Below, one piece after another: positions 45,922 to 55,524 of a DNA stretch of 64,000 bases. Source of the stretch: Paracoccus subflavus (GTDB taxonomy: Bacteria > Pseudomonadota > Alphaproteobacteria > Rhodobacterales > Rhodobacteraceae); NCBI RefSeq assembly GCF_004310345.1, contig NZ_SISK01000009.1:1-64000 (forward strand), in the 5' to 3' direction. The notes below the pieces were generated by a model. The model saw only the letters and a list, made by a program, of their open reading frames with translations, was not told the DNA's origin and did no database searches. Every line of letters begins with the position of its first letter. Position 1 is the first letter of the stretch. Made by a program: the position numbers and the translations under genes.

Positions 45922-48215
45922 CCGAAGACAACATCATCCACTTCAGCCCATGGCAGGATTTCAACGACGCCCCGGCGGCCGAAGATCCCTTTGGCGTGGA
46001 GCCCGACCCGGCCCAGATCGCGACATTACTCGATGTGGTGTTCGGCTGGTGCGAGGGCCAGATCCCGGTCCGAGGCTTTGTCGACATAGGGCAGGGCAAG
46101 GAGGGCCGGCCGCACAACGTCTGGATCGACGCCGACGCCACAGCACCGGGAAAGCTTGCGACATTTGCCAACTTGGCCTGGCGCGAAGGTGCCGCCGTCT
46201 ATGTGATCCCGGGCACGGTCGCCGGGGCAGGACAGGCCAAAGCCGCCGAAGTCCTGCAAATGCAGGCACTGGTCGTCGATCTCGATGCGGGCGACATCCC
46301 CGCCAAGCTCGCCCATCTGCTGCGTCATCTGGGTCAACCCACCCTGATCATCGAGAGCGGCGGGCGGACTTCCGAAGGTGCCAGCAAGCTGCATGTATGG
46401 TGGAAGATGACCGAACCCGCCGAGGGGGCGGCGCTGGCCAGTCTTTGCGGCCTGCGGGGCGAGATTGCCCTGAAGGTCGGCGGCGACACGCATTTCCGGT
46501 CTGCGCACCAGCCGATCAGGGTGGCAGGCACTGTCTATCACAAGCATGGCAACCAGCGCCTGGTGCAAATCCGCGAGCACCATTCCGTCGAGGTCGATCT
46601 CGACGAGTTCGCAGAGCGCGTCGCCGAAATGCCGCCTTTGCAGGGGGCCGGGATGGTCGCCAGCAGGAGTATTACCCCGGAAAAGCCCCGCCTCGACGAC
46701 GTGCTGGTGACCCCGGTGCGCGAGGGCGGCCAGGACGACTGGTCCCGCTTTGAGGGGGCATCAGCCGCGATCGGCCATTTCATCCGCATGGTTCACGAGG
46801 GCCGGATGTCAAAGGACGAGGGCTGGCAGGCGATCTGCGGCTACAACGCTGCCATGTTGCGGCCCTCCTGGCCGATCGAGCGCCTGCAGCGCGAGTCCGA
46901 GCGGCTCTGGGATCTGCATGTGCAGAAGAATGGTCCGGCGCTGGTCCGCCTCGACAGCGCAGCGCCGGCACTCAGTGAAATGCTCACCTTCACACTCGGC
47001 GCACTGCTGGACGATACCAGCCCGATGCCCGAGGATATCATCGCGCCCCGCGTGCTGACGCCGGGTGGCTTGCTGGTGCTGGGCGGCGCACCGAAGGTCG
47101 GCAAGAGTGATCTGACCATCAGCTGGCTTGTGCACATGGCCGCCGGTCAGCCCTTCCTTGGCTCCACGCCGCCACGCCCGCTGCGGGTGTTCTACCTGCC
47201 GGCCGAGATCCAGTATCACTACCTGCGCGAGCGGTTGGGCCAGATCGCGCTCCCCGACAGAGTTCTCGCGGCAGGACGCGACACCTTCGTGGCGATGCCG
47301 AAGCTGAAGATCTTGCTCGACGCCGAGGGCAACATGCGGGTGGCCCGCGCCATCCAGGCAGCCTTTCCGGATGCGGGCCCGGACATCATCTGCATCGACC
47401 CGATCCGCAACCTCTTCGACGGCGGTCCGGATGGTGGCGGCGAAAACGACAACACCGCCATGATGTTCTTCCTCAAGGACCGGGTGGAGGTGCTGCGGGA
47501 CTACATCAACCCGGCCTGCGGGGTGATCCTGGTCCATCACACGCGAAAGCTGTCGAAGCAGCAGCTGAAGAACGATCCGTTCCTTGCCTTGTCGGGGGCC
47601 AGCGCGCTCAGGGGCTTCTACACCTCCGGCCTGATCCTGCACCGGCCGGACGAGGACGCACCGGAGCGCAAGCTCGAGATCGAGCTCAGGAATGGCCCGG
47701 CGCTGCCCTCGAAGCTGATCGACAAGGTTGGCGGCCAGTGGGTCGAGATCAACCCGATGAACGAGCGCCTGGTCCGCGCCGAAGTCGGCGCGAAATACGA
47801 CGCAGAACGTGTGCGCAAGCGGGAGGTGATCCTGTCCATCCTGCTCGAATAGGCGGCCGAGGGACGGCTCTACACCGTCAATCAGTTCGCTGAGGTCTTC
47901 GAGAACAAGGGCGGTCTGGGCGGCAAGGATGCTATCCGCGACCGGATTGCCGTGCAGGCCACCAAGGGCGCCGTCAAGTTCGTCCGCAACGCAGCGCCCT
48001 ATGGCCTTGGGCCCTCACGCTCGCGCTTCGGCTACCTCTGCGTCGAGGGGATGGTCATGCCCTTGGGGCGCGATGAGGTCGATCCGGAGACTGGCGAAGT
48101 GCGCCTCGCACGCGTTGCGGTGCTGCCCACCCATTACAAGTCGCCGCAGACCGGCGCGCTTCTCGAGGTCGAGAACCCGCATGTCTGGGCCTATCCGAAG
48201 GGGGAACGGCCATGA
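45918..48215 (+). pseudogene. RepA-like replicative helicase/primase-type ATPase with an in-frame amber codon
   Basis: The frame of 765 codons is interrupted once, by TAG at 47850-47852 (codon 645). The N-terminal part (about 1-250) resembles primase-like DNA-binding regions. The RepA/RecA-type ATPase (about 375-620) has Walker A LGGAPKVGKSD, Walker B IICIDPIRNLF and VILVHHTRK. After the TAG the frame continues with AAEGRLYTVNQFAEVFENKGG and ends normally at 48215. The ATPase core is complete before the stop, so a 644-residue product might still work. It would unwind DNA at the phage origin; an inverted-repeat array follows at 48282-48489. Confidence 0.8.
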
Positions 48216-48281
48216 TTGCCCCCGACAACTGCTTTGCGCGGCACTGCGCAGGGACCAGTTTGAACCAGATTGGCCGCGCTA

Positions 48282-48489
48282 CCGAAACTGTCTCGGCATA
48301 CTCACGCAGGACCACGCAGGGTCCAGTTGTAACCAGTTTCGGCCCGCTTCCGAAACTGCCCCAGCAGGATTGCGCGGATGCCGCAAAGGCTACGTTGCAC
48401 CCAGTTTCGGCAGGATCAGCCGAAATAAACCTCCCGAAACTGGAATTCCTGTTTTCTGTCAGTGCCTTGATAAGGGTTTCAAGTTTCGG
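48282..48489. repeat. CAGTTTCGG inverted/direct array after the RepA-like gene (possible origin)
   Basis: CCGAAACTG at 48282, 48350 and 48434 alternates with its reverse complement CAGTTTCGG at 48334 and 48402; a one-mismatch copy is at 48481. All are exact 9-mers except the last. It fills the first half of the 466-bp gap 48216-48681. After it comes a GC-rich hairpin (ACCCCCTACGGGGGT, 48500-48514), then GAGGAGACC before the next gene. Confidence 0.7.
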
Positions 48490-48681
48490 GGGTGAAACCA
48501 CCCCCTACGGGGGTGGGGGAGAACGCCGCAGGCGGGTTCTCCCACGCCCACCCCCAGGGGTTTCGCGCACGGGGCCTGCCGCGGGTCCGATCACCCGATC
48601 CGACAACGCCAGTCCGCATCTTCCGCAGCATTACCCGATGTCACCTTCCAACGAGCAGCCAACCAGAAGAGGAGACCACCC

Positions 48682-49218
48682 ATGGCTGACATGTCCTTCG
48701 CCACTCAACCCCATATGGCCATCCCCGATCTGCCCACCGCCGTCAGGTCAGGCCGCAACCTGTTGGCCCTCGACCTTGGCACCACGACAGGATGGGCGCT
48801 GCATGGCCTTGATGGGCTGATCACCAGCGGCACCGTGTCCTTCCGTCCCGGCCGCTTCGATGGCGGTGGCATGCGCTATCTGCGGTTCACCAACTGGCTG
48901 GGCGAGTTGGACCGTCTCTCGGGACCCATCGCGTCCATCTGGTTCGAAGAGGTCCGGCGTCATGTCGGCACCGACGCTGCCCATGTCTATGGCGGGCTGA
49001 TGGCCACGCTGACTGCTTGGGCCGAATTGCGGGGTGTGCCCTACGAGGGTGTGCCAGTCGGCACCATCAAGCGCCACGCCACTGGCAAGGGCAACGCCGA
49101 CAAGGCGGCGATGATTGCCGCAGCTCGGGCGAGGGGGTTCAGCCCGGCCGATGACAACGAGCCGGATGCCATCGCGATCCTGTTCTGGGCGCTCGAGACT
49201 AAGGGGGGCCTGCAATGA
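48682..49218 (+). CDS. Phage RuvC-like Holliday-junction nuclease
   Basis: 178 residues with an RNase-H fold: LLALDLGTTTGWAL (first Asp), IWFEEVRRHVGTDAAHVYGG (Glu), KRHATGKGNADKAAM and a final DDNEPDAIAILFW (Asp pair). All four acidic positions are present. Such phage RuvC-like enzymes cut four-way junctions before packaging. It starts 10 bp after GAGGAGACC and its stop overlaps the next, broken gene. Confidence 0.9.
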   Translation: MADMSFATQPHMAIPDLPTAVRSGRNLLALDLGTTTGWALHGLDGLITSGTVSFRPGRFDGGGMRYLRFTNWLGELDRLSGPIASIWFEEVRRHVGTDAAHVYGGLMATLTAWAELRGVPYEGVPVGTIKRHATGKGNADKAAMIAAARARGFSPADDNEPDAIAILFWALETKGGLQ

Positions 49219-49421
49219 CCGGGATGCGTTTTGCACCGAAGGGGTATGGCGGCCGTCGCCGGAATCCCGATGAGGTCAAGCGTGATGGCTAGCGCGAACA
49301 GCGCGTGTTGGCCGCCGCCCTCGACGATCACCGCCTGACCTAGCCCGAACGGGAGCTGGTGCGCCAGCTTGGCGAGAAGCTTTATGGCCCGGCCGCGACT
49401 GGGCGGGAGGTACAGCGATGA
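49215..49421 (+). pseudogene. Small phage gene with two amber codons
   Basis: A 68-codon frame coupled at both ends (ATGA at 49215 and at 49418) is broken by TAG at 49290 and again in RLT-stop-PEREL near 49341. Between and after them it reads REQRVLAAALDDHRL and ERELVRQLGEKLYGPAATG, so the frame itself is kept. I have seen similar small proteins between ruvC-like and DUF6362 genes in rhodobacterial phages; there a Trp usually stands at these sites (TGG to TAG). Function unknown. Confidence 0.6.
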
Positions 49422-49700
49422 CCGTGTGGGACCCCCGCGCTGGTCGAGGAACGGCTGGCCGAAGCCGCCTTCGTCCTGAAGCGTCTGCCCGAGCCCCGCA
49501 GGCAGGGCTACTTCAGCACCTGGCCTGCCGTCCTGCACAGCTTCGCCGACCAGGTGGGGCAGGAGCCCAAGCCCATGCGCGTGCTGCCCTCGCCGCAGGC
49601 GATCAGCCGGATGGAGGAAACGCTGACCTGGACTGCCTGCCTCGAGCCCGTGGATGGTCGCATCGTCTGCATGAAAGCCCATGGCGAGCGATCGCGTGAG
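49418..49700 (+). pseudogene. DUF6362-like phage gene, frameshifted and 3'-truncated
   Basis: After MTVWDPRA an extra C in a C run near 49430 shifts the frame. From 49434 the next frame reads ALVEERLAEAAFVLKRLPEP, RQGYFSTWPAVLHSFADQVG and KPMRVLPSPQAISRMEETLTW, the DUF6362 pattern. Homology ends at about 49690 (HGERSREKS), where the sugar-kinase region begins. The lost C-terminus would be helix-turn-helix-like. Confidence 0.65.
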
Positions 49701-49724
49701 AAGTCGAGAAACCCGGACGCCTCC

Positions 49725-51350
49725 CTAAAATCCGCTTATCGATCGTGCCTTGGCCTGCAATTCTGTAAATGCAGCGAAGCGGCGTTGATGCGTTTCAGCG
49801 ATGTCACCGCGCACGGGGTCGATCGTGTTCTGCGCCGAGGACATCGTCTGCATCGCGCTGACGATATCCGGTTGGCAGCCGCCAGCGACTGCGCCGAGGA
49901 TGGCGGAGCCCAGGAGGACTGGCTGTTCTGAGCGGCCCGAAACGATGGGCCGTCCGGTGGCGTCGGCCAGTATGTGGCGCACAATCTCGGCTTGGCCTGC
50001 ACCGCCGCTGATGGCGATGCGCTTGATCGGCGCGCCGTGTTCACTTTGAGTGTCGATGATTTGACGCAGTCCGTAGCCCAGGCCACAGAGTCCTGCGACA
50101 TAAAGCGCAACAAGGCTTTGGAGGTCGTCCTCCATGCCAAGCCCGGCGATGACTGCTCTCGCTTTGGGGTCGGCAAAGGGTGCGCGATTGCCAATGAACT
50201 CAGGGACAACATGTAACCCTTTTGCCAACGTCACGGCGGAGGAAAGCGGTGCGCCGGAAAGCGCTTCGACGGCTTTGCGTGCGAGCCATTCGGGCAGCGA
50301 TGCGTTTTCGAGAGCCGCCTCTGCGCGGAAGCGCTCATGGCCGGGGTGGAGGCCGACGAGATACTCGATCGCCGCGCCGGCTGCCGACTGGCCGCCTTCG
50401 TTCAACCAGAGACCCGGAACCATCGCGGAATAGTAGGGGCCCCAGACGCCCGGCACGAAAACCGGCTCGGTCGTCGTCGTCATGGTGCATGACGAGGTGC
50501 CGAACACGTAACCGAGCGTGCCGGTGACATCGCTCGCAACGCCGACTGTCCCGATACCGCCTGCATGGGCGTCGATGAGGCCGGCGGCGACAGGTGTTCC
50601 AGCAGGCAGGTCGAAGTCGGATGCGGCTTGCGCTGTCAGCCCGCCGTCGAGTGCTGCACCGGGAACCACCACATCCGTGCCGATGCGGGCTTGATTTTCC
50701 GCGAGCTCCTGAAGGCCGATCAGTGCGAGATAGCCCGGATTCCAGCGGCTTTCATGGGCGATGTAGTTCCACTTGCAGGTGATCGTGCAAGAGGAACGCG
50801 CAAGGCTGCCCGTAGCCTTCCACGTCAGAAAATCGGTGAGGTCGAAGAAGTGAGCCGCGGAGCGAAAGACCTCCGGTCGGTTTTCCTTTAGCCACAGAAG
50901 CTTCGGCATCTCCATCTCAGGCGAGATGACGCCTCCGACATAGCGCAGAACCTCGTGCCCGGTTGCGTTGATGCGTTCTGCCTGTTCCGTGGCCCGGTGA
51001 TCCATCCAGACGATGATGTCGAGTTCCTGCCGGTCCTTATCGCCGACTGGCAGTCCTCGACCGTCGGCACCGATGACGACGAGGGAGCAGGTCGCATCGA
51101 ACCCGATGCCGGCCACGCTCTCCGGACGCACGCCTGCTTCAAGGACGGCGGAGCGAACCGAGCTCGCGACCGCCTGCCAGATTTCCGCGCTCGACTGTTC
51201 CACCCTGCTACCCACCGCACGGTGGAGCGAAATCGAATGCTTGGCACTCGCCAATAGGCGACCGTCGAGATCGAAGACACCGGCACGCGCGCTGCCGGTG
51301 CCGACATCGACACCGATGACGCAGCGGTCAGAAGCGGGAACGCGCGGCAT
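49725..51350 (-). CDS. FGGY-family pentulose kinase (ribulokinase type)
   Basis: The 541-residue protein has the FGGY fold: CVIGVDVGTGSARAGVFDL at the N-terminus, IIVWMDHRA near 110, GLIDAHAGGIGTVG near 265 and the signature SGGAGQAEIVRHILADATG near 455. Length and motifs fit the FGGY pentulose kinases that phosphorylate D-ribulose or similar ketoses. With the dehydrogenase encoded 2 bp upstream it makes a two-step pentitol route: pentitol to ketopentose to ketopentose 5-phosphate. Confidence 0.92.
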   Translation of the reverse strand: MPRVPASDRCVIGVDVGTGSARAGVFDLDGRLLASAKHSISLHRAVGSRVEQSSAEIWQAVASSVRSAVLEAGVRPESVAGIGFDATCSLVVIGADGRGLPVGDKDRQELDIIVWMDHRATEQAERINATGHEVLRYVGGVISPEMEMPKLLWLKENRPEVFRSAAHFFDLTDFLTWKATGSLARSSCTITCKWNYIAHESRWNPGYLALIGLQELAENQARIGTDVVVPGAALDGGLTAQAASDFDLPAGTPVAAGLIDAHAGGIGTVGVASDVTGTLGYVFGTSSCTMTTTTEPVFVPGVWGPYYSAMVPGLWLNEGGQSAAGAAIEYLVGLHPGHERFRAEAALENASLPEWLARKAVEALSGAPLSSAVTLAKGLHVVPEFIGNRAPFADPKARAVIAGLGMEDDLQSLVALYVAGLCGLGYGLRQIIDTQSEHGAPIKRIAISGGAGQAEIVRHILADATGRPIVSGRSEQPVLLGSAILGAVAGGCQPDIVSAMQTMSSAQNTIDPVRGDIAETHQRRFAAFTELQAKARSISGF

Positions 51351-51352
51351 GG

Positions 51353-52084
51353 TCAGAGGTCGACGCTGTTGGGCAGTATGACAAGGTCGCGGATGACGAC
51401 ACCGCGTGGCCGCGTCAGCATGAACAGCACGGCTTCGGCCACTTCCTGAGGCTGCATCAGTGAGCCATTGGCAAGTGCTTCCTCCCTCTTCGCCTTCGGC
51501 CAGTCGTCGAGCAGCGCCGTGACGACGGGGCCTGGCAACACCGCGCCCATGCGGATGCCGTATTGCGACACCTGTCTGCGTGTCGCATGCAAAAAGGCCT
51601 GCACGGCGAATTTCGATGCGGTGTAGACTGGTTCCCAGACGACGGGCACCACCCCTGCGACAGAGCTGGTGAAAAGGACGTCACCGCTCCGCCGCTCGAT
51701 CATCCCTGGGAGGATGGCTTGCACCGATCTGAAGGCCGCATTGACATTAAGATTGAGTACCCGGTCCCATTGATCCGGATCGCCTTCGGCAGCCGCTCCT
51801 CCCACATAGGCACCAGCGTTGGCATGGAAGATGTCGAGCGGGCCGACAAGGTCCGAGATGGCCTGGTCCATGGCGGACACTTCCGGGCCGTTCAGCAGGT
51901 CGACGACGAGCGGCTTCGCCTTCGGGCCGAGCTCCTCGCATAACTTGCGCAACTGAGCTTCCGCGCGGTCGACGAGAACCACCTTGGCACCAGCGTCGAT
52001 GAGGCGGCGCGCGCAGGCTAGCCCGATGCCCGAGGCGGCACCGGTGATGGCCGCAGTTTTTCCGGAAAGTGGCGTGTCGGTCAT
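51353..52084 (-). CDS. Short-chain dehydrogenase, probably ribitol/pentitol 2-dehydrogenase
   Basis: 243 residues with the SDR pattern: [15 protein letters not shown] cofactor motif, [13 protein letters not shown], active-site Ser near 139 ([10 protein letters not shown]), Tyr-x-x-x-Lys in [10 protein letters not shown]. Sequence style is close to ribitol dehydrogenases of rhizobia. It would oxidise the incoming sugar alcohol to the ketose used by the kinase. The exact substrate cannot be told. Confidence 0.85.
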   Translation of the reverse strand: MTDTPLSGKTAAITGAASGIGLACARRLIDAGAKVVLVDRAEAQLRKLCEELGPKAKPLVVDLLNGPEVSAMDQAISDLVGPLDIFHANAGAYVGGAAAEGDPDQWDRVLNLNVNAAFRSVQAILPGMIERRSGDVLFTSSVAGVVPVVWEPVYTASKFAVQAFLHATRRQVSQYGIRMGAVLPGPVVTALLDDWPKAKREEALANGSLMQPQEVAEAVLFMLTRPRGVVIRDLVILPNSVDL

Positions 52085-52106
52085 TGCTTATGGTTCCTTG
52101 CGGCGC

Positions 52107-53363
52107 CTATGCGCGGCCATGACTTGCGCGCGACCGGCGTGCGAGTGAATCGACGATCACGGCGATTGCCAGAACGCCTCCGGTGATCATGTATCTGAGC
52201 GAAGACGAAAGATTCAGCAGCGTAAGCCCGTTGGAGATCGCCTGGATAACGAGCACGCCGAGAAGGGCGGACCATGCAGAGCCGCGGCCTCCGAAGAGAG
52301 AGGTACCGCCGATCACGGCTGCCGCGATTGCGTTCAGGTTCACGTCACCGGTGCCGGCCTGCTGGCTGGCCGAAGCAAGCCGCGACGCGGCGAAAACGCC
52401 ACCAAGCGCGGCGAAGCTGGAGCACACCACGAATGCTGAAAGGCGTACGCGCTTTACATTAATGCCCGATCGGCGCGCGGCTTCCGCATTGCCGCCGACT
52501 GCGAACAGCGAGCGCCCCCATTTCGTGCGACGCAGCGCATAGTCCATGATGACGACGAAGAGGACGAAGACGGCGAACATCCACGGCACGCCACGGCCCA
52601 TGCCCAAATACCAGACGGCGAAAAGCAATGCCGCCGTCAGCACAACTGCCTTGAGAACGACGACGCTCATGCCGGAGGAAGACAGGTTGGCGTCCGCGCG
52701 TCGTTTCATGGTCCGCATGCCGCCGACAATCATCAGCACGCCGGGAATGATCGCCATGAGATAAGAAAGCCACATCGGCATGATGTAGATCTGGCCGAAG
52801 CGGACGAGCGGGGAGGCAAATGGAAGGTTGACGGATCCTGTCGGTCCGAGAATATAGAGCTGCATGCCGAGCAGCGCGAGAAGGCCGGCCAGCGTGGCGA
52901 CGAAGCTCGGCATCTCGAAACGGTTGCGAAGCAGCCCGTAGGTCATCCCCGTCAATGCTCCAGCGGCGATCGCTCCGGCGATGGCCAGTGGGATCGGCAG
53001 GCCTTTCTGCACCCACAGCACCCCGAGAAGGGCAGAGGAAAGGCCGCTCATGGACCCGATCGAGAGGTCGATCTCGCCGAGCAACAGCACGCAGACGATG
53101 CCGAGCGCGATGAGGCCCACGGCAGCTGCGTCAAAGAGCAGGTTCACGAGGTTGTTCGGTGCGAGAAAAATTGGGTTCAGCGCGCTGAACACCGTCGATA
53201 TGATGAGCAAGCCAACGAAGACCGGCAGCATGCCGAGATCGCCCGACTGCACACGATCGAGGAATGAGCGTACGGCTCCCCTAATGCCCACGTCGTGCCG
53301 CACGCGGGTATCGCCACGGTCAAGATTTCCAGAAGGCGGTGGTTTGGGAGCGGTCTCGTTCAT
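52107..53363 (-). CDS. Sugar ABC transporter permease (RbsC/XylH type)
   Basis: 418 residues, about ten membrane helices after a roughly 35-residue polar N-terminus. The family motifs GEIDLSIGSMSG and VFAASRLASASQQAGTGDVNLNAIAAAVIGGTSLFGG are clear. It forms the membrane channel for sugar uptake with the ATPase next to it (4-bp overlap) and the binding protein upstream. Confidence 0.93.
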   Translation of the reverse strand: MNETAPKPPPSGNLDRGDTRVRHDVGIRGAVRSFLDRVQSGDLGMLPVFVGLLIISTVFSALNPIFLAPNNLVNLLFDAAAVGLIALGIVCVLLLGEIDLSIGSMSGLSSALLGVLWVQKGLPIPLAIAGAIAAGALTGMTYGLLRNRFEMPSFVATLAGLLALLGMQLYILGPTGSVNLPFASPLVRFGQIYIMPMWLSYLMAIIPGVLMIVGGMRTMKRRADANLSSSGMSVVVLKAVVLTAALLFAVWYLGMGRGVPWMFAVFVLFVVIMDYALRRTKWGRSLFAVGGNAEAARRSGINVKRVRLSAFVVCSSFAALGGVFAASRLASASQQAGTGDVNLNAIAAAVIGGTSLFGGRGSAWSALLGVLVIQAISNGLTLLNLSSSLRYMITGGVLAIAVIVDSLARRSRASHGRA

Positions 53364-54187
53364 CGCGCATCTCCAATGCTTTCGTGTGCCGGCTCATCGA
53401 GCTTGCGAGCAGCGCGGCGCGAAACGGAATTATCACTTGCGCCGGTAATGGCGGCGACCAATTCCTCATGGCTGTTGTCGTTGGTGAAGATGCCGTTGTT
53501 ACGCCCAAGCCGTAGCACGACGATGCGATCGGCAACGGCACGAACATCTTCCATATTGTGCGAAATGAGAATTACGCCGTGACCGCGGTCGCGCACGCGC
53601 TCGATGAGATTGAGCACCTCTGCTGTCTGCGCAACACCAAGGGCCGCGGTCGGTTCGTCGAGCATAATGATCTGCGGATCGAGCAACAGCGACCGTGCGA
53701 TCGCAACGGTCTGACGCTGGCCGCCCGACAAGGAAGCAATCGGTTCGCGCACGGATGGGATACGTGCGGCGAGTTCCTGGAGCAACGTCCAGGCGCGCAC
53801 TTCCATCTGCACTTCATCGAGCCGCCAGGGCGACACTTCGTGGCCGAGGAAGAGATTGGCGACCACGTCCAGGTTCTCGCACAACGCCAGATCCTGGAAC
53901 ACCGTAGCGATACCGAGTTCGAGTGCCTTGCCAGGTGTATCGAGCGTCACGGTCTGGCCCAGATATTCGATTGTGCCGGCGGTGGGCTGATGAACGCCCG
54001 CAAGCACCTTCACGAGCGTGGACTTGCCCGCCCCGTTGTCGCCGACAAGGGCAACCACTTCGCCCGCCCGCACGTCGAGTTCGATGTCCGACAGAGCGGT
54101 CACCGCGCCAAATTGCTTGGAAACGCCGCGAAGGCTGAGTAGCAAATCGCCCTTCGCGCGCCGGGCATACGCCTGGTCGTACACCAT
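53360..54187 (-). CDS. Sugar ABC transporter ATP-binding protein (single ABC domain)
   Basis: 275 residues with one ABC domain: Walker A GDNGAGKSTLVK (near 48), signature LSGGQRQTVAIAR (near 150), Walker B IIMLDEPTAALG. Carbohydrate importers of this family often use a double ATPase of about 500 residues; here only one domain exists, so a homodimer is expected, as in FrcA-type systems. It overlaps the permease gene. Confidence 0.93.
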   Translation of the reverse strand: MVYDQAYARRAKGDLLLSLRGVSKQFGAVTALSDIELDVRAGEVVALVGDNGAGKSTLVKVLAGVHQPTAGTIEYLGQTVTLDTPGKALELGIATVFQDLALCENLDVVANLFLGHEVSPWRLDEVQMEVRAWTLLQELAARIPSVREPIASLSGGQRQTVAIARSLLLDPQIIMLDEPTAALGVAQTAEVLNLIERVRDRGHGVILISHNMEDVRAVADRIVVLRLGRNNGIFTNDNSHEELVAAITGASDNSVSRRAARKLDEPAHESIGDAR

Positions 54188-54246
54188 ATCGATATATCCT
54201 CCCGAGAGATGCGGCGCCGGATGAGCCGGCGCCGCAGTCGTTCACA

Positions 54247-55293
54247 TCATTCCGTGATGCCGAGTTCGCTGCAAGGCTCGGCATATTCGCCGGTGCAGAC
54301 CTCTTCAGGGGTCTGGATACCCGCATCGAAAACCAATTCCTTGATGTTTTCGCGGGTCACGACGTCAGGCACGAAAAGCTGCGACGGCGTGTCGTAGAGC
54401 GTCGTTTCGGCTTCCGGCGTTTCCCCGTTCATGAATTTCACCGCAACTTCAGCTGCTGCACGAGCGACAATCTCGGACGGCTTAGAGATCGTGTTGTACT
54501 GGTCGCCAGCAATGATGAGTTGCAGGGCAGCAATCGTCGCGTCGTTACCGGTGACCGGTGGCAGCGGATCCACGCCAGCAGCCTTCAGCGCGGCGATTGC
54601 GCCGCCTGCGGTGCCGTCATTAGCGGCTACGATGCCGGTGATTTCACCACCGAAACGAGTGATCTGACCAGCGGTCCATTCCTGAGCGCGGGGCGGCGCC
54701 CAGTCCGGTGTGTCGAATTCAGCCAACGTCTCGAAGGGCGAAGCGTCGAGCGCACGGTCGATGCCGTCTCGGATGAGACCGGCGGCCGCGTCCGTCGGTG
54801 AGCCGTTGATTTGCAAAACGCCGGAGCCGTCTTCGACGCCCTCCGCCTGCAGGTATTCCACGAGCGACTGTGCAATCGCGTAGCCGATGCCTTCATTGTC
54901 GAAGGACACATAATAATCGGCCGGCGTATCGGGGATCGGTCGGTCATAGGCGATGACCTTCACGTCCTGAGATTTTGCGATCTCGACGAGACCCGCAGCC
55001 GCAGCCGAGTCCACGGGGTCGAGCACAATGATAGTCGCTCCCTGCGCGATCACCGAGTTGAACTGCTGCTGCTGCAGCGAGACGTCGGCATTGGCATTCT
55101 GGTAGACCAGCGTGCAATCGGCACACAGTTCTTGCATCGCTGCCTGGAAGCCGGGCCAGTCGTGTTCTTCATATCGGGTAGATGCTTGGTCCGGCATCAG
55201 AAACGCGACGGTGGTCGGCTCCTGCGCCTGCGCACTGGGACTCATCCAGAGTGTTGCTGCCGTCGCGGCGAGCAAAAGCTTTCTCGAAGTCAT
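54247..55293 (-). CDS. Periplasmic sugar-binding protein
   Basis: 348 residues, signal peptide (LLLAATAATLWMSPSAQA), then a type-1 periplasmic binding fold: FLMPDQASTRYEEHDWPGFQ, PVDSAAAAGLVEIA, AYDRPIPDTPADYYVSFDN and VTGNDATIAALQLI. Three Cys (CADCTL, VCTGEYAEPC) may form disulfides. It is the first gene of the operon and sets the transporter specificity, probably for a pentitol or pentose. Confidence 0.92.
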   Translation of the reverse strand: MTSRKLLLAATAATLWMSPSAQAQEPTTVAFLMPDQASTRYEEHDWPGFQAAMQELCADCTLVYQNANADVSLQQQQFNSVIAQGATIIVLDPVDSAAAAGLVEIAKSQDVKVIAYDRPIPDTPADYYVSFDNEGIGYAIAQSLVEYLQAEGVEDGSGVLQINGSPTDAAAGLIRDGIDRALDASPFETLAEFDTPDWAPPRAQEWTAGQITRFGGEITGIVAANDGTAGGAIAALKAAGVDPLPPVTGNDATIAALQLIIAGDQYNTISKPSEIVARAAAEVAVKFMNGETPEAETTLYDTPSQLFVPDVVTRENIKELVFDAGIQTPEEVCTGEYAEPCSELGITE

Positions 55294-55420
55294 CGATCTC
55301 TCCTCCGTCTATGCCGCTCATCGGTATCAACCGCAAGCGGGCGCATTCATGTGTCGAGGCGATCGGTAGAATATCTGCCCGAATACCTCTCCTCCCTGTT
55401 CCTCCCTGTGCTGCACTACA

Positions 55421-55458
55421 GCACCATCGATTGTGCAAGTTTGCTCAATCGATGGTGC
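55421..55458. promoter_or_regulatory. Long palindromic operator between the sugar operon and its LacI regulator
   Basis: GCACCATCGATTG (55421-55433) and its exact reverse complement CAATCGATGGTGC (55446-55458) are separated by 12 bp, which themselves form a weaker palindrome around GCAAGTTTGC. It lies between divergent starts (55293 and 55525), the expected place for LacI-family binding. It could hold two overlapping sites. Confidence 0.75.
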
Positions 55459-55524
55459 AAAGTTGTCATTGAGACGCTTTCCTGTCAAGGTCTCTTGCGA
55501 ATTGCTGAAGTAAGGGATGGAAGC

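Noticed and set aside
48212..48820. A 202-codon frame starting by ATGA overlap with the RepA-like gene
   Set aside because: It crosses the repeat array and a hairpin, then overlaps the ruvC-like gene in another frame; its composition is not protein-like after the first 40 codons.
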